In this document: one piece after another, positions 8,780 to 18,091 of the stretch
Layout of the letters: the number at the start of each line of letters is the position of its first letter
Numbering within the stretch: the first letter of the stretch is position 1
Assembly: GCF_003111685.1 (NCBI RefSeq)
Contig: NZ_CP022189.1
Span: 2,372,001-2,436,000, forward strand
DNA from: Alloyangia pacifica
GTDB taxonomy: Bacteria; Pseudomonadota; Alphaproteobacteria; Rhodobacterales; Rhodobacteraceae
Reading direction: 5' to 3'
Length of the DNA: 64,000 nt
The notes under the pieces: generated by a model
The model's database searches: none
The model's input: the letters and a program-made list of their open reading frames with translations, nothing else
What the model was told of the DNA's origin: nothing
Translations under genes and position numbers: made by a program

Positions 8780-10198
8780 TCACAGGATCGGGGCCAGCAA
8801 CCGCGCGAAGGGCGCGGCGGCACGCACCCACCTCGGGTGCTCGTGCAGCGGCTTGTCCATCTTGTAGGCGCTGGTGAAATCGGCCTCCAGCATCTTCGCC
8901 ACCCGCGACGCGAAGCCGCGGTCGAAAATCAGGGCCATTGTCTCGAAATTGAGCCGGAAAGAGCGATTGTCGAGGTTTGCCGAGCCCACTGCGGCGAAGT
9001 CGTCGTCAACCAGCACGACCTTCTGGTGGACGAAGCCGCCTTCGTAGCGCAGCACCTCGACCCCGGCGGCGCGGACCTCGTCGAAGAAGGCATGGGCGGC
9101 GAGCCACGGAAGGTAGTGGTCGATGGCATCGGGCACGAGCACCTTCACGTCGCAGCCGCGCAGCGCGGCGCCAACGAGGGCCGAAAGCACGTCCTGGTCG
9201 GGCACGAAATACGGCGTCGCGATCCACACCCTCTCGCGCGCCTCGGCCAAGGCCGAGATGAAGAAGAGCGCTCCGGTGTCCATGTCGTCGGCAGGCCCCG
9301 AGGGCAGCACAAGGCCCGAGAGGTTCTCCTCGGCACTGTCGGGCCGCCAGTTGAGCCCGCCCCCGATGCTCTCGCCGGTGGCCCAGTGCCAGTCCTCTGC
9401 GAAGACCAGCTGCAGCTGCGCCACCATCGGGCCGCGCAGGTGCAGGTGCGTGTCGCGCCAAGGGCCGAAGGTGGGGTTCTTGCCGAGGTAGTCGTCCTTG
9501 ACGTTGTGGCCGCCGATGAAGCCCTCCTGCCCGTCGATGATCACCGTCTTGCGGTGGTTGCGGAAGTTGATCTGGAAGCGCTTGGTCGGACCCGGCGCAT
9601 TCGCCGGATCGACCACCTGCACCCCGGCGTCGCGCAGGGCATTGAGGTAATGCGCCGGCAGTCCGTAGCTGCCCACGCCATCAAAAATCAGTCGCACCGA
9701 CACGCCGCGCGCCGAGGCCGCGATCATCCGCTCGGCCATCTCGTTGCCCAGCCCATCCTCGGCGATGGTGTAGAACTGTACCAGCAGGTAATGCTCCGCC
9801 CGGTCCATCGCCTCGAAAACCGCCTCGAAAGTGGCCTTCCCGTCGACCAGGAGGTCCGCCGAGTTGCCGCCGACCGCTGGCATCGCCGCCAGTCGCTCGA
9901 AGGCGCGGTAGCGGGCCCCGTCGGCTTCGGCGGGCGGGTAGTCGGCGCAGAATGCGTCCATCTCGCGCCGCACGAGGCGGCTGCTGCGCCGGGTGATGCG
10001 GTAGCCCTTGAGCTTGTGCTGCCCGAAGAAGAGATAGGCCGGCAGCGCGAACCACGGCGCCGCGACCAGAAAGACCGTCCAGGCGACCGCCCCCTGCGGC
10101 GTGCGCGCCGTGGTGACCGCGCGCCAGACGGCGAAGGCCACCAGAAGCGGCAGGGCAACCGCCAGGAAGACGGCGAAGATCGTGGTGTTGGGGCCCAT
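8780..10198 (-). CDS. cls: Phospholipase D-family cardiolipin synthase
   Basis: 472 residues from the ATG at 10198. Two N-terminal transmembrane helices (about 5-25 and 35-55) anchor it to the inner membrane. Two HKD motifs follow: HRKTVIIDG in the first half and HQKVVLVDDDFAAVGSANLDNRS in the second. It should join two phosphatidylglycerol molecules, or PG and PE, to make cardiolipin. Length and topology match bacterial ClsA-type enzymes. The downstream EEP gene starts 11 bases after its stop. Confidence 0.93.
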   Translation of the reverse strand: MGPNTTIFAVFLAVALPLLVAFAVWRAVTTARTPQGAVAWTVFLVAAPWFALPAYLFFGQHKLKGYRITRRSSRLVRREMDAFCADYPPAEADGARYRAFERLAAMPAVGGNSADLLVDGKATFEAVFEAMDRAEHYLLVQFYTIAEDGLGNEMAERMIAASARGVSVRLIFDGVGSYGLPAHYLNALRDAGVQVVDPANAPGPTKRFQINFRNHRKTVIIDGQEGFIGGHNVKDDYLGKNPTFGPWRDTHLHLRGPMVAQLQLVFAEDWHWATGESIGGGLNWRPDSAEENLSGLVLPSGPADDMDTGALFFISALAEARERVWIATPYFVPDQDVLSALVGAALRGCDVKVLVPDAIDHYLPWLAAHAFFDEVRAAGVEVLRYEGGFVHQKVVLVDDDFAAVGSANLDNRSFRLNFETMALIFDRGFASRVAKMLEADFTSAYKMDKPLHEHPRWVRAAAPFARLLAPIL

Positions 10199-10315
10199 GC
10201 ACGGCGCTCCGATGTTGCGTCCGGGAACCCTGTCCCGGCCCCGCCTCAACCAGAGCGCATCGCGGATTGTTCCGCAAGCGCCCGGACTTGTGCGCTGCCC
10301 GGGCGCGACTGTGGC

Positions 10316-11104
10316 TCAGAGGTCGAAGCTGGCGAAAACCGGCACGTGATCCGAGGGCTTCTCCCAACCGCGCGCGGCGCGCAGGATGCGCGAGCCGTGA
10401 CCGGCATTCGAGATATCCGGCGTCGCCCAGACGTGATCGAGCCGCCGCCCCTTGTCCGCCGCGTCCCAGTCGCGCGCGCGGTAGGACCACCACGAATAGA
10501 GTTGCCCCTCGGGGATGTCCTGCCGGGTGATGTCGACCCACTCCCCCGCATCCTGTGCCTGCGCCAGGTGCTCGACCTCGATCGGCGTGTGCGAGACGAT
10601 CTTCAGCAGCTTCTTGTGGCTCCAGACGTCATCCTCGCGCGGGGCGATGTTGAGATCGCCGACGAGGATCGACTTCTCGGGCTTGTGGGCGTGGAACCAG
10701 TCACGCATTTCGGTCAGGTAGTCGAGCTTCTGGCCGAACTTCTCGTTCACCTCGCGGTCCGGCTCGTCGCCGCCGGCGGGGACGTAGAAGTTGTGGATGG
10801 TGACGCCGTTCTCGAGCTTCGCCGCGACGTGGCGGGCGTGGCCGAGGGTGGCGAAATCCTGATCGCCGGCGTCTAGCAGCGGCAGCTTCGACAGGATGGC
10901 GACGCCGTTGTAGCCCTTCTGCCCACGCGCCACGATATGGGTGTAGCCAAGCGCCGCGAACTGCTCGAGCGGGATCTTGTCGACCGGGCTCTTGGTCTCC
11001 TGCAGACACAGCACGTCCGGCCCCTCTTCGGCGAGCAGCTTGAGGACGATGGGCTCGCGCAGGCGGACCGAGTTGATGTTCCAGGTGGCAAGGGTGAAGG
11101 ACAT
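10316..11104 (-). CDS. xthA: Exodeoxyribonuclease III
   Basis: 262 residues from the ATG at 11104. It carries the ExoIII/AP-endonuclease motifs: ATWNINSVR, CLQETK (metal-binding Glu), GDLNIAPREDDVW and the C-terminal SDHVPVFASFDL. The enzyme cuts 5' of abasic sites and degrades 3' ends of duplex DNA in base-excision repair. Length matches the family. A longer frame reads through the upstream DMT gene in another phase and is spurious. Confidence 0.95.
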   Translation of the reverse strand: MSFTLATWNINSVRLREPIVLKLLAEEGPDVLCLQETKSPVDKIPLEQFAALGYTHIVARGQKGYNGVAILSKLPLLDAGDQDFATLGHARHVAAKLENGVTIHNFYVPAGGDEPDREVNEKFGQKLDYLTEMRDWFHAHKPEKSILVGDLNIAPREDDVWSHKKLLKIVSHTPIEVEHLAQAQDAGEWVDITRQDIPEGQLYSWWSYRARDWDAADKGRRLDHVWATPDISNAGHGSRILRAARGWEKPSDHVPVFASFDL

Positions 11105-11172
11105 GGGGCGGGCTCCTTTTCTGGCGCGGAAAATGTCAGCCTCCCCCGCCCGGCGCAACCCTGATCCGGCGC

Positions 11173-12087
11173 TCAGAGCACGAGCACGAGGATCAGCACC
11201 GACAGGCACAGGAAGCCGATGCCGGCCAGTTCGCGGCGGGTGATGCTCTCCTTGAAGACCAAAACCGAGGCCATGACCGAGAAAATCAGCTCGACCTGCC
11301 CCAGCGCCTGCACGTAGGCGGCGGTCTGTAGGGTAAAGGCGGTAAACCACGACAGGCTCCCGGCCATCGAGGTGAGGCCGAGCCAGATCGCGGTGCGACG
11401 TGCCTGCCAGACGGCGGTAATCTGCCCCGGCTCGAAGAGCCGCAGCCAGAGCGCCATGCCGAGGGCCTGCGACAGCACCACGCAGACCAGTGTCACCCCA
11501 GCGCGAAGAAAGGGCGCCTCCGAGGCGATCTCGAGCGAGGCACCGCGATAGCCGACACCGGAGATCGCAAAGAAGAACCCCGAGGCGAGGCCGAGTGCCA
11601 CCGCCCGGCTGCCGATGCGGCGCAGCCAGTTGCCCGACAGGCCCGGCGTCTCGGAGAGCAGCAGGACCCCGATGAGGCCGATGAGGATCGCCCCCCAGCC
11701 CGCCGCCGAGATGTTCTCGCCCAGCACCACGAGGCCAACGAGCGCGGTCTGGATGACCTCGGTCTTCTTGAAGGTGATGCCGACGGCGAAGTTGCGCTGC
11801 CGGAACAGCGCCACGACCAAGACCGTGGCGAGAATCTGCCCCAGGGCGCCGAAGAGCGCATAGGCCCAGAAGGCGGAGCTCAGCTGCGGCCAGCCCTGCC
11901 CAGTGGCGATCAGGTAGGTCGCTACGACCAGCACGGCGGCGGGCGCGGCATAGGCAAAGCGCGCGAAGGTCGAGGAGGTTGCGGTGAGCCCGCCCGTGCT
12001 CAGCACCTTGTGCAGCATGAAGCGCAAGGTCTGGAAGAAGGCGGCGCAGAGGGTGACGGCAATCCACAAATCCATGTGGCGTGCCAT
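11173..12087 (-). CDS. DMT-superfamily permease (EamA type)
   Basis: 304 residues, about ten predicted hydrophobic segments arranged as two five-helix halves (first MDLWIAVTLCAAFFQTLRFML, last FLCLSVLILVLVL). An internal ATG at 12075 is an equally good start. EamA-type permeases export or import small metabolites; the substrate cannot be read from sequence. It lies between metK and xthA on the same strand, with the metK terminator upstream. Confidence 0.9.
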   Translation of the reverse strand: MARHMDLWIAVTLCAAFFQTLRFMLHKVLSTGGLTATSSTFARFAYAAPAAVLVVATYLIATGQGWPQLSSAFWAYALFGALGQILATVLVVALFRQRNFAVGITFKKTEVIQTALVGLVVLGENISAAGWGAILIGLIGVLLLSETPGLSGNWLRRIGSRAVALGLASGFFFAISGVGYRGASLEIASEAPFLRAGVTLVCVVLSQALGMALWLRLFEPGQITAVWQARRTAIWLGLTSMAGSLSWFTAFTLQTAAYVQALGQVELIFSVMASVLVFKESITRRELAGIGFLCLSVLILVLVL

Positions 12088-12130
12088 GGCATGCGGCGCC
12101 GGGATTGACCATAGGTCAGAGCGCCAAAAG

Positions 12131-12165
12131 CGAAGCGGGCCAGAGGTCTCCCTCCGGCCCGCCTG
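12131..12165 (-). terminator. metK intrinsic terminator
   Basis: GCGGGCC (12135-12141) and GGCCCGC (12156-12162) form a perfect 7-bp stem downstream of the metK stop. On the minus strand it is followed by TTCGCTTTTGGC. Confidence 0.7.
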
Positions 12166-12202
12166 ATCCCGCGCAATTCCCTTCGATGGGAATTGCCCGG
12201 CT

Positions 12203-13384
12203 TCAGATCTCGCGCTTCAGCGCCTCTGCAAGATCGGTCCGCTCCCACGAGAAGCCGCCGTCCGCCTCGGGCGCGCGGCCGAAGTGGCCATAGGCCGCGG
12301 TGCGCTGGTAGATCGGCTTGTTCAGCTCGAGATGGGTGCGGATGCCGCGCGGGGTCAGGTCCATGACCTTGGGGATGGCCCGCTCGATCGCCGCGGCTTC
12401 AAGATCGCCGGTGCCGTGGGTATCGACATAGATCGACAAAGGCTTGGCGACGCCGATGGCGTAGGAGAGCTGCACGGTGCAGCGCTCGGCCAGACCTGCC
12501 GCCACGACGTTCTTGGCAAGGTAGCGCGCGGCATAGGCCGCCGAGCGGTCGACCTTGCTGGGATCCTTGCCCGAGAAGGCACCGCCGCCATGCGGCGCCG
12601 CGCCGCCGTAGGTGTCGACGATGATCTTGCGCCCGGTCAGGCCCGCGTCGCCGTCCGGCCCGCCGATGACGAACTTGCCGGTGGGGTTCACCCACCATTC
12701 GGTCTCGGGGCTGATCCAGCCCTCGGGAAGCGTGCTGCGGATGTACGGTTCGACGATGGCGCGGATATCGTCCGAAGTCTGCCCCTCGTCGCTGTGCTGG
12801 GTCGACAGCACGATCGACGTCACGCCGACTGGCTTGCCGCCCTCGTAGCGCACCGAGATCTGCGACTTGGCGTCCGGACCCAGCATCGGCTCGGCCCCGG
12901 ACTTGCGCGCCTCGGCGAGCCGCTTGAGAACGGCGTGCGAATAGAGGATCGGCGCCGGCATCAGCTCGGGCGTCTCGTTGGTGGCATAGCCGAACATGAT
13001 GCCTTGATCGCCCGCGCCCTCGTCGCGGTCGCCCTGCCCGGTCACGCCTTGGGCGATATGCGCCGACTGCTCGTGCAGCAGGTTGGTCACCTCGCAGGTG
13101 GCGTGGTGGAACTTGTCCTGCTCGTAGCCGATATCCTTGATGCAGGCGCGGGCGATATCGGGGATGCGCTCCATGTAGTCATGCAGCTTGTCCTGGTCGG
13201 TCAGGCCGATCTCGCCGCCGATCACCACGCGGTTGGTGGTGGCGAAGGTCTCGCAGGCGACTCGGGCCAGGGGGTCCTCTGCCAGAAGCGCGTCGAGCAC
13301 GGCATCGGAAATGCGATCGCACACCTTGTCGGGGTGCCCCTCGGAAACGGATTCCGAGGTGAAGATATAGTTCTGTCGGGACAT
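12203..13384 (-). CDS. metK: S-adenosylmethionine synthetase
   Basis: 393 residues. It converts methionine and ATP to SAM, phosphate and pyrophosphate. Family signatures are intact: [18 protein letters not shown] near the N-terminus, [12 protein letters not shown] near 120 and [19 protein letters not shown] near 260. The start ATG (13384) is fixed by a GGAGC ribosome site that is part of a SAM/SAH-type riboswitch directly upstream. Expression is therefore expected to fall when SAM is plentiful. Confidence 0.98.
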   Translation of the reverse strand: MSRQNYIFTSESVSEGHPDKVCDRISDAVLDALLAEDPLARVACETFATTNRVVIGGEIGLTDQDKLHDYMERIPDIARACIKDIGYEQDKFHHATCEVTNLLHEQSAHIAQGVTGQGDRDEGAGDQGIMFGYATNETPELMPAPILYSHAVLKRLAEARKSGAEPMLGPDAKSQISVRYEGGKPVGVTSIVLSTQHSDEGQTSDDIRAIVEPYIRSTLPEGWISPETEWWVNPTGKFVIGGPDGDAGLTGRKIIVDTYGGAAPHGGGAFSGKDPSKVDRSAAYAARYLAKNVVAAGLAERCTVQLSYAIGVAKPLSIYVDTHGTGDLEAAAIERAIPKVMDLTPRGIRTHLELNKPIYQRTAAYGHFGRAPEADGGFSWERTDLAEALKREI

Positions 13385-13433
13385 AAGCGCTCCATTAGGT
13401 ACCAGCTGTCACGCCAGGAAGCCGTTGTGACAG
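13385..13433 (-). promoter_or_regulatory. SAM/SAH riboswitch controlling metK translation
   Basis: On the minus strand CTGTCAC (13433-13427) pairs with GTGACAG (13412-13406) around a 14-base loop containing GGCTTCC. The loop can pair with the downstream GGAGC (13393-13389), the metK Shine-Dalgarno sequence, forming the H-type pseudoknot that defines the SAM/SAH riboswitch known upstream of metK in Rhodobacterales. Ligand binding would hide the ribosome site. Size, order and position before metK all fit. Confidence 0.9.
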
Positions 13434-13472
13434 GGATATGAACCTTCTCGCTACGCGGCAACGAAAGCGGCG

Positions 13473-15059
13473 TCAATCCGAATTACGTCGCGACTTGTGC
13501 AGAGCCGGGCGGAAGGCGAGCAGCATCAGCACGGCCAGAAGCCCAAGGAGGGGCAGATCGCCGGTCCGGCTGTAGAGCGTCACGCGCAGCGGCGGCGGCA
13601 GGCGGATGTCGATGAAGCCGGCCTCGCCCAGCGGCAGCGATTTCAGCACGCGACCCGCGCCGTCGATCACCGCCGACACGCCGGTGTTGGCGGCGCGCAG
13701 CATCGGCAGACCCTGCTCGATCGCCCGGATCCGGGCCTGCGCGAGGTGCTGATAGGGGCCCGAGAAATTGCCGAACCAGGCGTCGTTGGTGATCTGCAGC
13801 AGCAGCTCGGGCCGCGGAGCGCCGCGCAGGTCCTGGGGGAACACCGCCTCGTAGCAGATAAGCGGCAGCGCGTAGCCCATCTCCCCGCCCAGATCGAGCA
13901 GCTGCGGCCCCGGCCCCGCGGAGTAGCCGCCCTCCGCCCGCGCGGCGATACCGCTGACGTTGATGTGGCGGAAGAGTTCCTTGAAGGGCATGTACTCGCC
14001 GAAGGGCACCAGATGGTGCTTGTCATAGACCGCCTCGACCTTCGGGCCCTGCGTGACCAGTGCTAGGGAATTGAAGTAATCGTAGCCCTCGCTGCGCTGG
14101 ATGCCGAGCACCACCCGGCCCGGCAGCGCGGCATCGGTGATCACCCGCAGCTCGCCCTCGGCGTTCTCAAGCAGCCGCGGCACCGCGGTCTCGGGCCAGA
14201 CGATGAGGGCGGGGCGCGGCAGACCGTCCTGCGCCGGGGCCGCGGTGAACTCGACCTGTCGCTCGAAGAATATCGGGATATAGGCGCGGTCCCATTTCTG
14301 GGTCTGCGGCGCGTTGGGCTGGACAAGGCGGACCACCGGGCGGCCGCCCAAGTCCTGCAGCGGCGGCACCATCTGCGCCCCGCCCGCAAGCAGCCCGAGC
14401 ACAAGGACAAGCCCCAGCGCCCCCGCCTGCCACGCGCCGCACAGCCCGCGGGCCACCAGCGCCGCCAATGCCAGGGTCACGAGCGTCAGCCCGAAGGAAC
14501 CGGTCCAGGCCACCCATTGGATCGCGCCCGTGGGCTCCCAGAGGTAGCCGACGAGCCCCCAGGGAAAGCCAGTGAAGAGATAGCCTCGTGCCAGCTCGGC
14601 CAGCGCCCAGGTGACCGCGAGCGCGAAGAGCCTGGCCCGCGGTGCCTGTAGGGCGCCCCAGAAGGCAAGCCCCCAGAAGAGCGCCAGCCCTGCCGCCATG
14701 AACAAGAGCGCGAAGGGCGCCATCCAGGCGGTGACCGCGGCATCGACCTGAAATGGCTCGGTGAGCCAGTTGAGCGCCAGGCCGAAATAGCCCGTGCCGA
14801 CGCCGCAACCGATGGCGAGCGCGGCACGAGGCCTGCGCTGCAGTGCAAAGAGCGCCATGGACAGCACGAGCCCCGCCAGCGCCACGTACCACAGGTTCCA
14901 CGGCGCCTGTCCCAAGGCCATGAGCCCGCCGCAGGCAAGCGCCGGGAGAACCGCGGCACGGCCCGTCAGCAGGCGTGCGGCCCGGGCGGCAACGGGGGCC
15001 ATCATCTCGCGATGGTTTTCCGCAGTTTCCGCATCGGGCCGCACCTCCGGTTCAGCCAC
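13473..15059 (-). CDS. lnt: Apolipoprotein N-acyltransferase
   Basis: 528 residues from a GTG at 15059 that overlaps the corC stop; an ATG at 15005 would give 510 residues and is also possible. The enzyme adds the third acyl chain to the N-terminal cysteine of lipoproteins in the inner membrane. Several N-terminal membrane helices (about 30-220) precede a nitrilase-type periplasmic domain. The catalytic triad is visible as Glu in VWPETAVPR, Lys in YDKHHLVPFGEYMP and Cys in LICYEAVFP. It is the last gene of the phoH-ybeY-corC-lnt cluster. Confidence 0.95.
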   Translation of the reverse strand: MAEPEVRPDAETAENHREMMAPVAARAARLLTGRAAVLPALACGGLMALGQAPWNLWYVALAGLVLSMALFALQRRPRAALAIGCGVGTGYFGLALNWLTEPFQVDAAVTAWMAPFALLFMAAGLALFWGLAFWGALQAPRARLFALAVTWALAELARGYLFTGFPWGLVGYLWEPTGAIQWVAWTGSFGLTLVTLALAALVARGLCGAWQAGALGLVLVLGLLAGGAQMVPPLQDLGGRPVVRLVQPNAPQTQKWDRAYIPIFFERQVEFTAAPAQDGLPRPALIVWPETAVPRLLENAEGELRVITDAALPGRVVLGIQRSEGYDYFNSLALVTQGPKVEAVYDKHHLVPFGEYMPFKELFRHINVSGIAARAEGGYSAGPGPQLLDLGGEMGYALPLICYEAVFPQDLRGAPRPELLLQITNDAWFGNFSGPYQHLAQARIRAIEQGLPMLRAANTGVSAVIDGAGRVLKSLPLGEAGFIDIRLPPPLRVTLYSRTGDLPLLGLLAVLMLLAFRPALHKSRRNSD

Positions 15060-16026
15060 GCGCGACCCCGGTGTCGCCGCCGCTCAGCTGGGCCGCACCC
15101 TCGGGTTTCGCCGGCGGCAGCAGCGCCGGAGGGGTGATGGACACGTCGGCGGCCGGGGCCGAAGGACGCACCCGCAGCCGCTTGATGCGGCGCGGGTCGG
15201 CGTCGACCACCTCGAAATCGATACCGTCGGGATGCGGGATCACCTCGCCGCGCGCCGGCACGTGACCGGCGAGCATGAAGACGAGGCCGCCGAGCGTGTC
15301 GATCTCCTCCTCGTCGATCTCGTCCGGGTCGGTGAGCGCAATACCGGTGGCTGCCTCGAACTCCTCGAGCGGGGTCTTGGCCAGCGCCAGCCAACTGCCC
15401 GATTTCTCGCGGAAGAAGTTGCGGCCTTCCTCGGTGTCATGCTCGTCCTCGATTTCGCCGATGACCTGTTCGATCAGATCCTCGATCGTCACGAGACCGT
15501 CGACACCGCCGTACTCGTCGATCACCAGCGCCATGTGCCGGCGTTCGGTTTGCATCTTGGTGAGCAGCACGCCGATCGGCATCGAGGGCGGCACGAAGAG
15601 CAGCGGACGCAGCATCTTCTTCATGTCGAACTCCTCGCCGTGGCCGTTGAAGCCGTGCAGCAGGGCGAAATCCTTGAGGTGCACCATGCCGACAGGCGTG
15701 TCGAGCGTGCCGGAATAGACCGGCAGACGGGTCATGCCGCTGTCGCGGAAGACCGTCACAAGCTCATCCATGGCGAGTGTATCGGGCACGGCAACAATTT
15801 CCGCCTTGGGAATCGCCACGTCCTCCACGCGCATGCGCCGGAGGTTCATCATGCCATGTACAGGCCGCTCGTAAGCGGCCACGAGACCCTGCCCCGTTTC
15901 TGTCGCAGCCTCGGTTCCGTTCACACGGCCCGAGAAGATGCGTTTGAAGAAACCCGGAGGCCGGTCAATCTGCTCGTTTTCCTGCGCGCCATGCGCTGCA
16001 TTAGACGAGTCGTCAGTGTCTCCCAT
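15052..16026 (-). CDS. corC: CBS-domain transporter-associated protein (CorC/HlyC family)
   Basis: 324 residues. A pair of CBS domains (about 65-190, including EDVAIPKAEIVAVP and LVIDEYGGVDGLVTIEDLIEQVIGEIEDE) is followed by a CorC_HlyC transporter-associated domain (about 210-300). No membrane segments are present, as in E. coli CorC. The role is usually described as magnesium/cobalt homeostasis or adenosine-nucleotide sensing. It overlaps lnt and follows ybeY by 23 bases, the common arrangement of this cluster. Confidence 0.93.
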   Translation of the reverse strand: MGDTDDSSNAAHGAQENEQIDRPPGFFKRIFSGRVNGTEAATETGQGLVAAYERPVHGMMNLRRMRVEDVAIPKAEIVAVPDTLAMDELVTVFRDSGMTRLPVYSGTLDTPVGMVHLKDFALLHGFNGHGEEFDMKKMLRPLLFVPPSMPIGVLLTKMQTERRHMALVIDEYGGVDGLVTIEDLIEQVIGEIEDEHDTEEGRNFFREKSGSWLALAKTPLEEFEAATGIALTDPDEIDEEEIDTLGGLVFMLAGHVPARGEVIPHPDGIDFEVVDADPRRIKRLRVRPSAPAADVSITPPALLPPAKPEGAAQLSGGDTGVARG

Positions 16027-16049
16027 CGGTCCTTTTGATCCTGTGTCTC

Positions 16050-16565
16050 TCAGAGGTCAGACGAATATGGGTCCGCGACACCCATCTTGCCAAGTATTTC
16101 CGTCTCTAAATTTTCCATCAGCGTCGCATCGCCGTCACGCAGGTGATCATAGCCCAGAAGATGCAAGGTTCCATGAACGATCAAATGCGTCACATGGTCG
16201 GCCAGGCTCTTGCCCGCCTCCTGCGCCTCGCGGGCGCATGTCTCGAAGGCGATGGCGAGATCACCGAGCTCGGTGGCGAAGGGGCCGTCCTCGGCCTCGG
16301 GCAACTCCGGCGCCTGCCCCTCGACCGCGGCTCCGCGCTCCTCGGAGGGCCAGGAGAGCACATTGGTCGGGATCGGCTTCTCTCGGAACTCTGCGTTCAG
16401 CTCTGCGATGCGCGCGTCGTCGCAGGCAAGAACGGCGATCTCGAACCCTTCGGGATCGAGGCCGAGATGGACCAGCGCGGCACGGGCCGCGGTCTCGGCA
16501 AGGTCTTCAAGCCCGGCCTCCTCCCAACGGTCGTCCTCGATGATCGTGTCGGTGAGCTGAGCCAT
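16050..16565 (-). CDS. ybeY: Endoribonuclease YbeY
   Basis: 171 residues with the metal-binding histidine motif HLIVHGTLHLLGYDH near 128-142 and the upstream block PTNVLSWP. YbeY is needed for 16S rRNA 3'-end maturation and ribosome quality control. It stands between phoH and corC on the same strand. An insertion of about 15 residues around 78-95, rich in Glu and Pro, is typical of alphaproteobacterial members. Confidence 0.95.
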   Translation of the reverse strand: MAQLTDTIIEDDRWEEAGLEDLAETAARAALVHLGLDPEGFEIAVLACDDARIAELNAEFREKPIPTNVLSWPSEERGAAVEGQAPELPEAEDGPFATELGDLAIAFETCAREAQEAGKSLADHVTHLIVHGTLHLLGYDHLRDGDATLMENLETEILGKMGVADPYSSDL

Positions 16566-16634
16566 ATGTGCAAGCCGGGGGCGGCGCCCCCGGACCCCCG
16601 GGATATCGGAACCAAGAAGAAGAAGCGGGGGCCC

Positions 16635-17615
16635 TCAGGCCCCGCGCTCCGCGTCCTTCTCGTAGGCCTCGATGATCTTCGCCACAAGGGGGTGTCTCAC
16701 CACGTCGGCAGAGGTGAAATAGTTGAAGCTGATCTTGTCGATGTGGCTGAGCAGGCGCTCGGCGTCCTGCAGGCCCGATTGCACGCCGCGCGGCAGGTCG
16801 ACCTGGCTGCGGTCGCCGGTGATCACCATGCGCGAGCCCTCGCCGAGGCGGGTGAGGAACATCTTCATCTGCATGGAGGTGGCATTCTGCGCCTCGTCGA
16901 GCACCACGAAGGCGTTCGACAGGGTCCGGCCGCGCATGAAGGCCAGCGGCGCGATCTCGATGGTCTTCTCCTCCATCATCTTGGCGAGCTGTTTGCCGGG
17001 CAGGAAGTCGTTCAGCGCGTCGTAGAGCGGCTGCATGTAGGGATCGACCTTGTCCTTCATGTCGCCAGGCAGGTAGCCGAGCTTCTCGCCCGCCTCGACC
17101 GCAGGACGGCTGAGGATGATCTTGTCGACCTGGCCGGTGATGAAGAGGTTCACGCCAACGGCGACGGCGAGATAGGTCTTGCCCGTGCCGGCCGGGCCGA
17201 TGCCGAAGGCGAGCTCGTTCTCGAAAAGCGCGCGCACATAGGCTTTCTGCGCGTCCGTGCGCGGTTCAATGAGTTTCTTGCGGGTCTTGATCTCGACCTT
17301 GCCAGCCGAGAACATCTCGAGTTGGTCGCCGGGTTCCTGCTCCTCGGGGGCGAGTCGGAACTCGCGGTCGATGTCGCCGCGGCCGACCGAGCGGCCCTGT
17401 TCCAGCCGCTGGTAGAGGGCGTTGAGCACCTCGCGCGCGGCTTCCTGCGCCTCGGCCGGGCCGTGCAGCGCCAATTGGTTGCCCCGGCGCAGGATCTGCA
17501 CGCCGGTTCGGGCTTCGATGTCGGTGAGGTTGCGGTCGTATTCCCCGCACAGATCGATGAGGAGGCGGTTGTCCGGGAATTCCAGGATGGCTTCGGTCAG
17601 GATGCCTGTGTTCAC
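16635..17615 (-). CDS. phoH: PhoH-family ATPase (YbeZ)
   Basis: 326 residues. The N-terminal 110 residues form a KH-like region, then the P-loop ATPase domain carries the Walker A GIGPAGTGKTYLA near 140 and Walker B VVLDEAQNAT near 225, followed by TGDRSQVDLPRGVQSGL. PhoH/YbeZ acts with YbeY in RNA metabolism. It is the first gene of the phoH-ybeY-corC-lnt cluster. Confidence 0.94.
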   Translation of the reverse strand: MNTGILTEAILEFPDNRLLIDLCGEYDRNLTDIEARTGVQILRRGNQLALHGPAEAQEAAREVLNALYQRLEQGRSVGRGDIDREFRLAPEEQEPGDQLEMFSAGKVEIKTRKKLIEPRTDAQKAYVRALFENELAFGIGPAGTGKTYLAVAVGVNLFITGQVDKIILSRPAVEAGEKLGYLPGDMKDKVDPYMQPLYDALNDFLPGKQLAKMMEEKTIEIAPLAFMRGRTLSNAFVVLDEAQNATSMQMKMFLTRLGEGSRMVITGDRSQVDLPRGVQSGLQDAERLLSHIDKISFNYFTSADVVRHPLVAKIIEAYEKDAERGA

Positions 17616-17705
17616 GCATGTCTCCTGCGCTTGAGTGCAAGCTCATGGTGCCAAGCCGCAGGGCCCGAGGTCAAGCAGCTTCGGCGCGGCACCGGTGTGA
17701 AAGAA

Positions 17706-17740
17706 ACAAAACGGCCGCGCGGTGGGCACCGCGCGGCCGT
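17706..17740 (-). terminator. Strong intrinsic terminator of the lipoprotein/OmpA gene pair
   Basis: ACGGCCGCGCGGT (17711-17723) and ACCGCGCGGCCGT (17728-17740) form a perfect 13-bp stem with a 4-base loop. On the minus strand it is followed by TTTTGTTTCTTTC. It lies directly after the stop of the lipoprotein gene at 17766. Confidence 0.85.
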
Positions 17741-17765
17741 TGGCATTTGACTGTGGGCACCCCGG

Positions 17766-18077
17766 TCAGAGCGGATCCCCGATCACCGAAGTGGCGCCCT
17801 GCTTGAACGGGCCGGTGGCCACGGTTGGTGGGGCGATGCCGGAGCAGACGGGTTTGCCGTATTTGTCGAGACGGCGGGCGAGATAGCCCTCGACGCCATC
17901 ATCGGCGATCCAGTTGTCGCAGCCGTCCGGGTCGACCCAGACGCCCCAGCGGATCTGCGACAGGTCGTTGCGGTCGACCAGGTTAACGTCTTGGCTCTTG
18001 TCCTCGCCGATCGGCATGTCGCAGGCGGCAAGGCTCGAGACGGCAGCAAGCACGAGGGCGAGTTTTGCGAGTTTCAT
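17766..18077 (-). CDS. Small putative lipoprotein with a PDGC-DDG-EGY domain
   Basis: 103 residues from the ATG at 18077; an earlier in-frame start at 18104 would overlap the ompA-like gene. MKLAKLALVLAAVSSLAACD is a lipoprotein signal with the lipobox LAAC. The mature part contains PDGCDNWIADDGVEGY followed by GKPVC, nearly the same spacing as the N-terminal part of the adjacent OmpA-like protein. The two are probably co-expressed and may act together at the outer membrane. I do not recognise the domain by name. Confidence 0.8.
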   Translation of the reverse strand: MKLAKLALVLAAVSSLAACDMPIGEDKSQDVNLVDRNDLSQIRWGVWVDPDGCDNWIADDGVEGYLARRLDKYGKPVCSGIAPPTVATGPFKQGATSVIGDPL

Positions 18078-18091
18078 CTGGCCGGTCCCCC

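Noticed and set aside
10316-12112. Very long minus-strand frame (598 codons) joining xthA with upstream sequence
   Set aside because: The upstream half is an out-of-phase translation of the DMT permease gene. The xthA start at 11104 is supported by homology and length.
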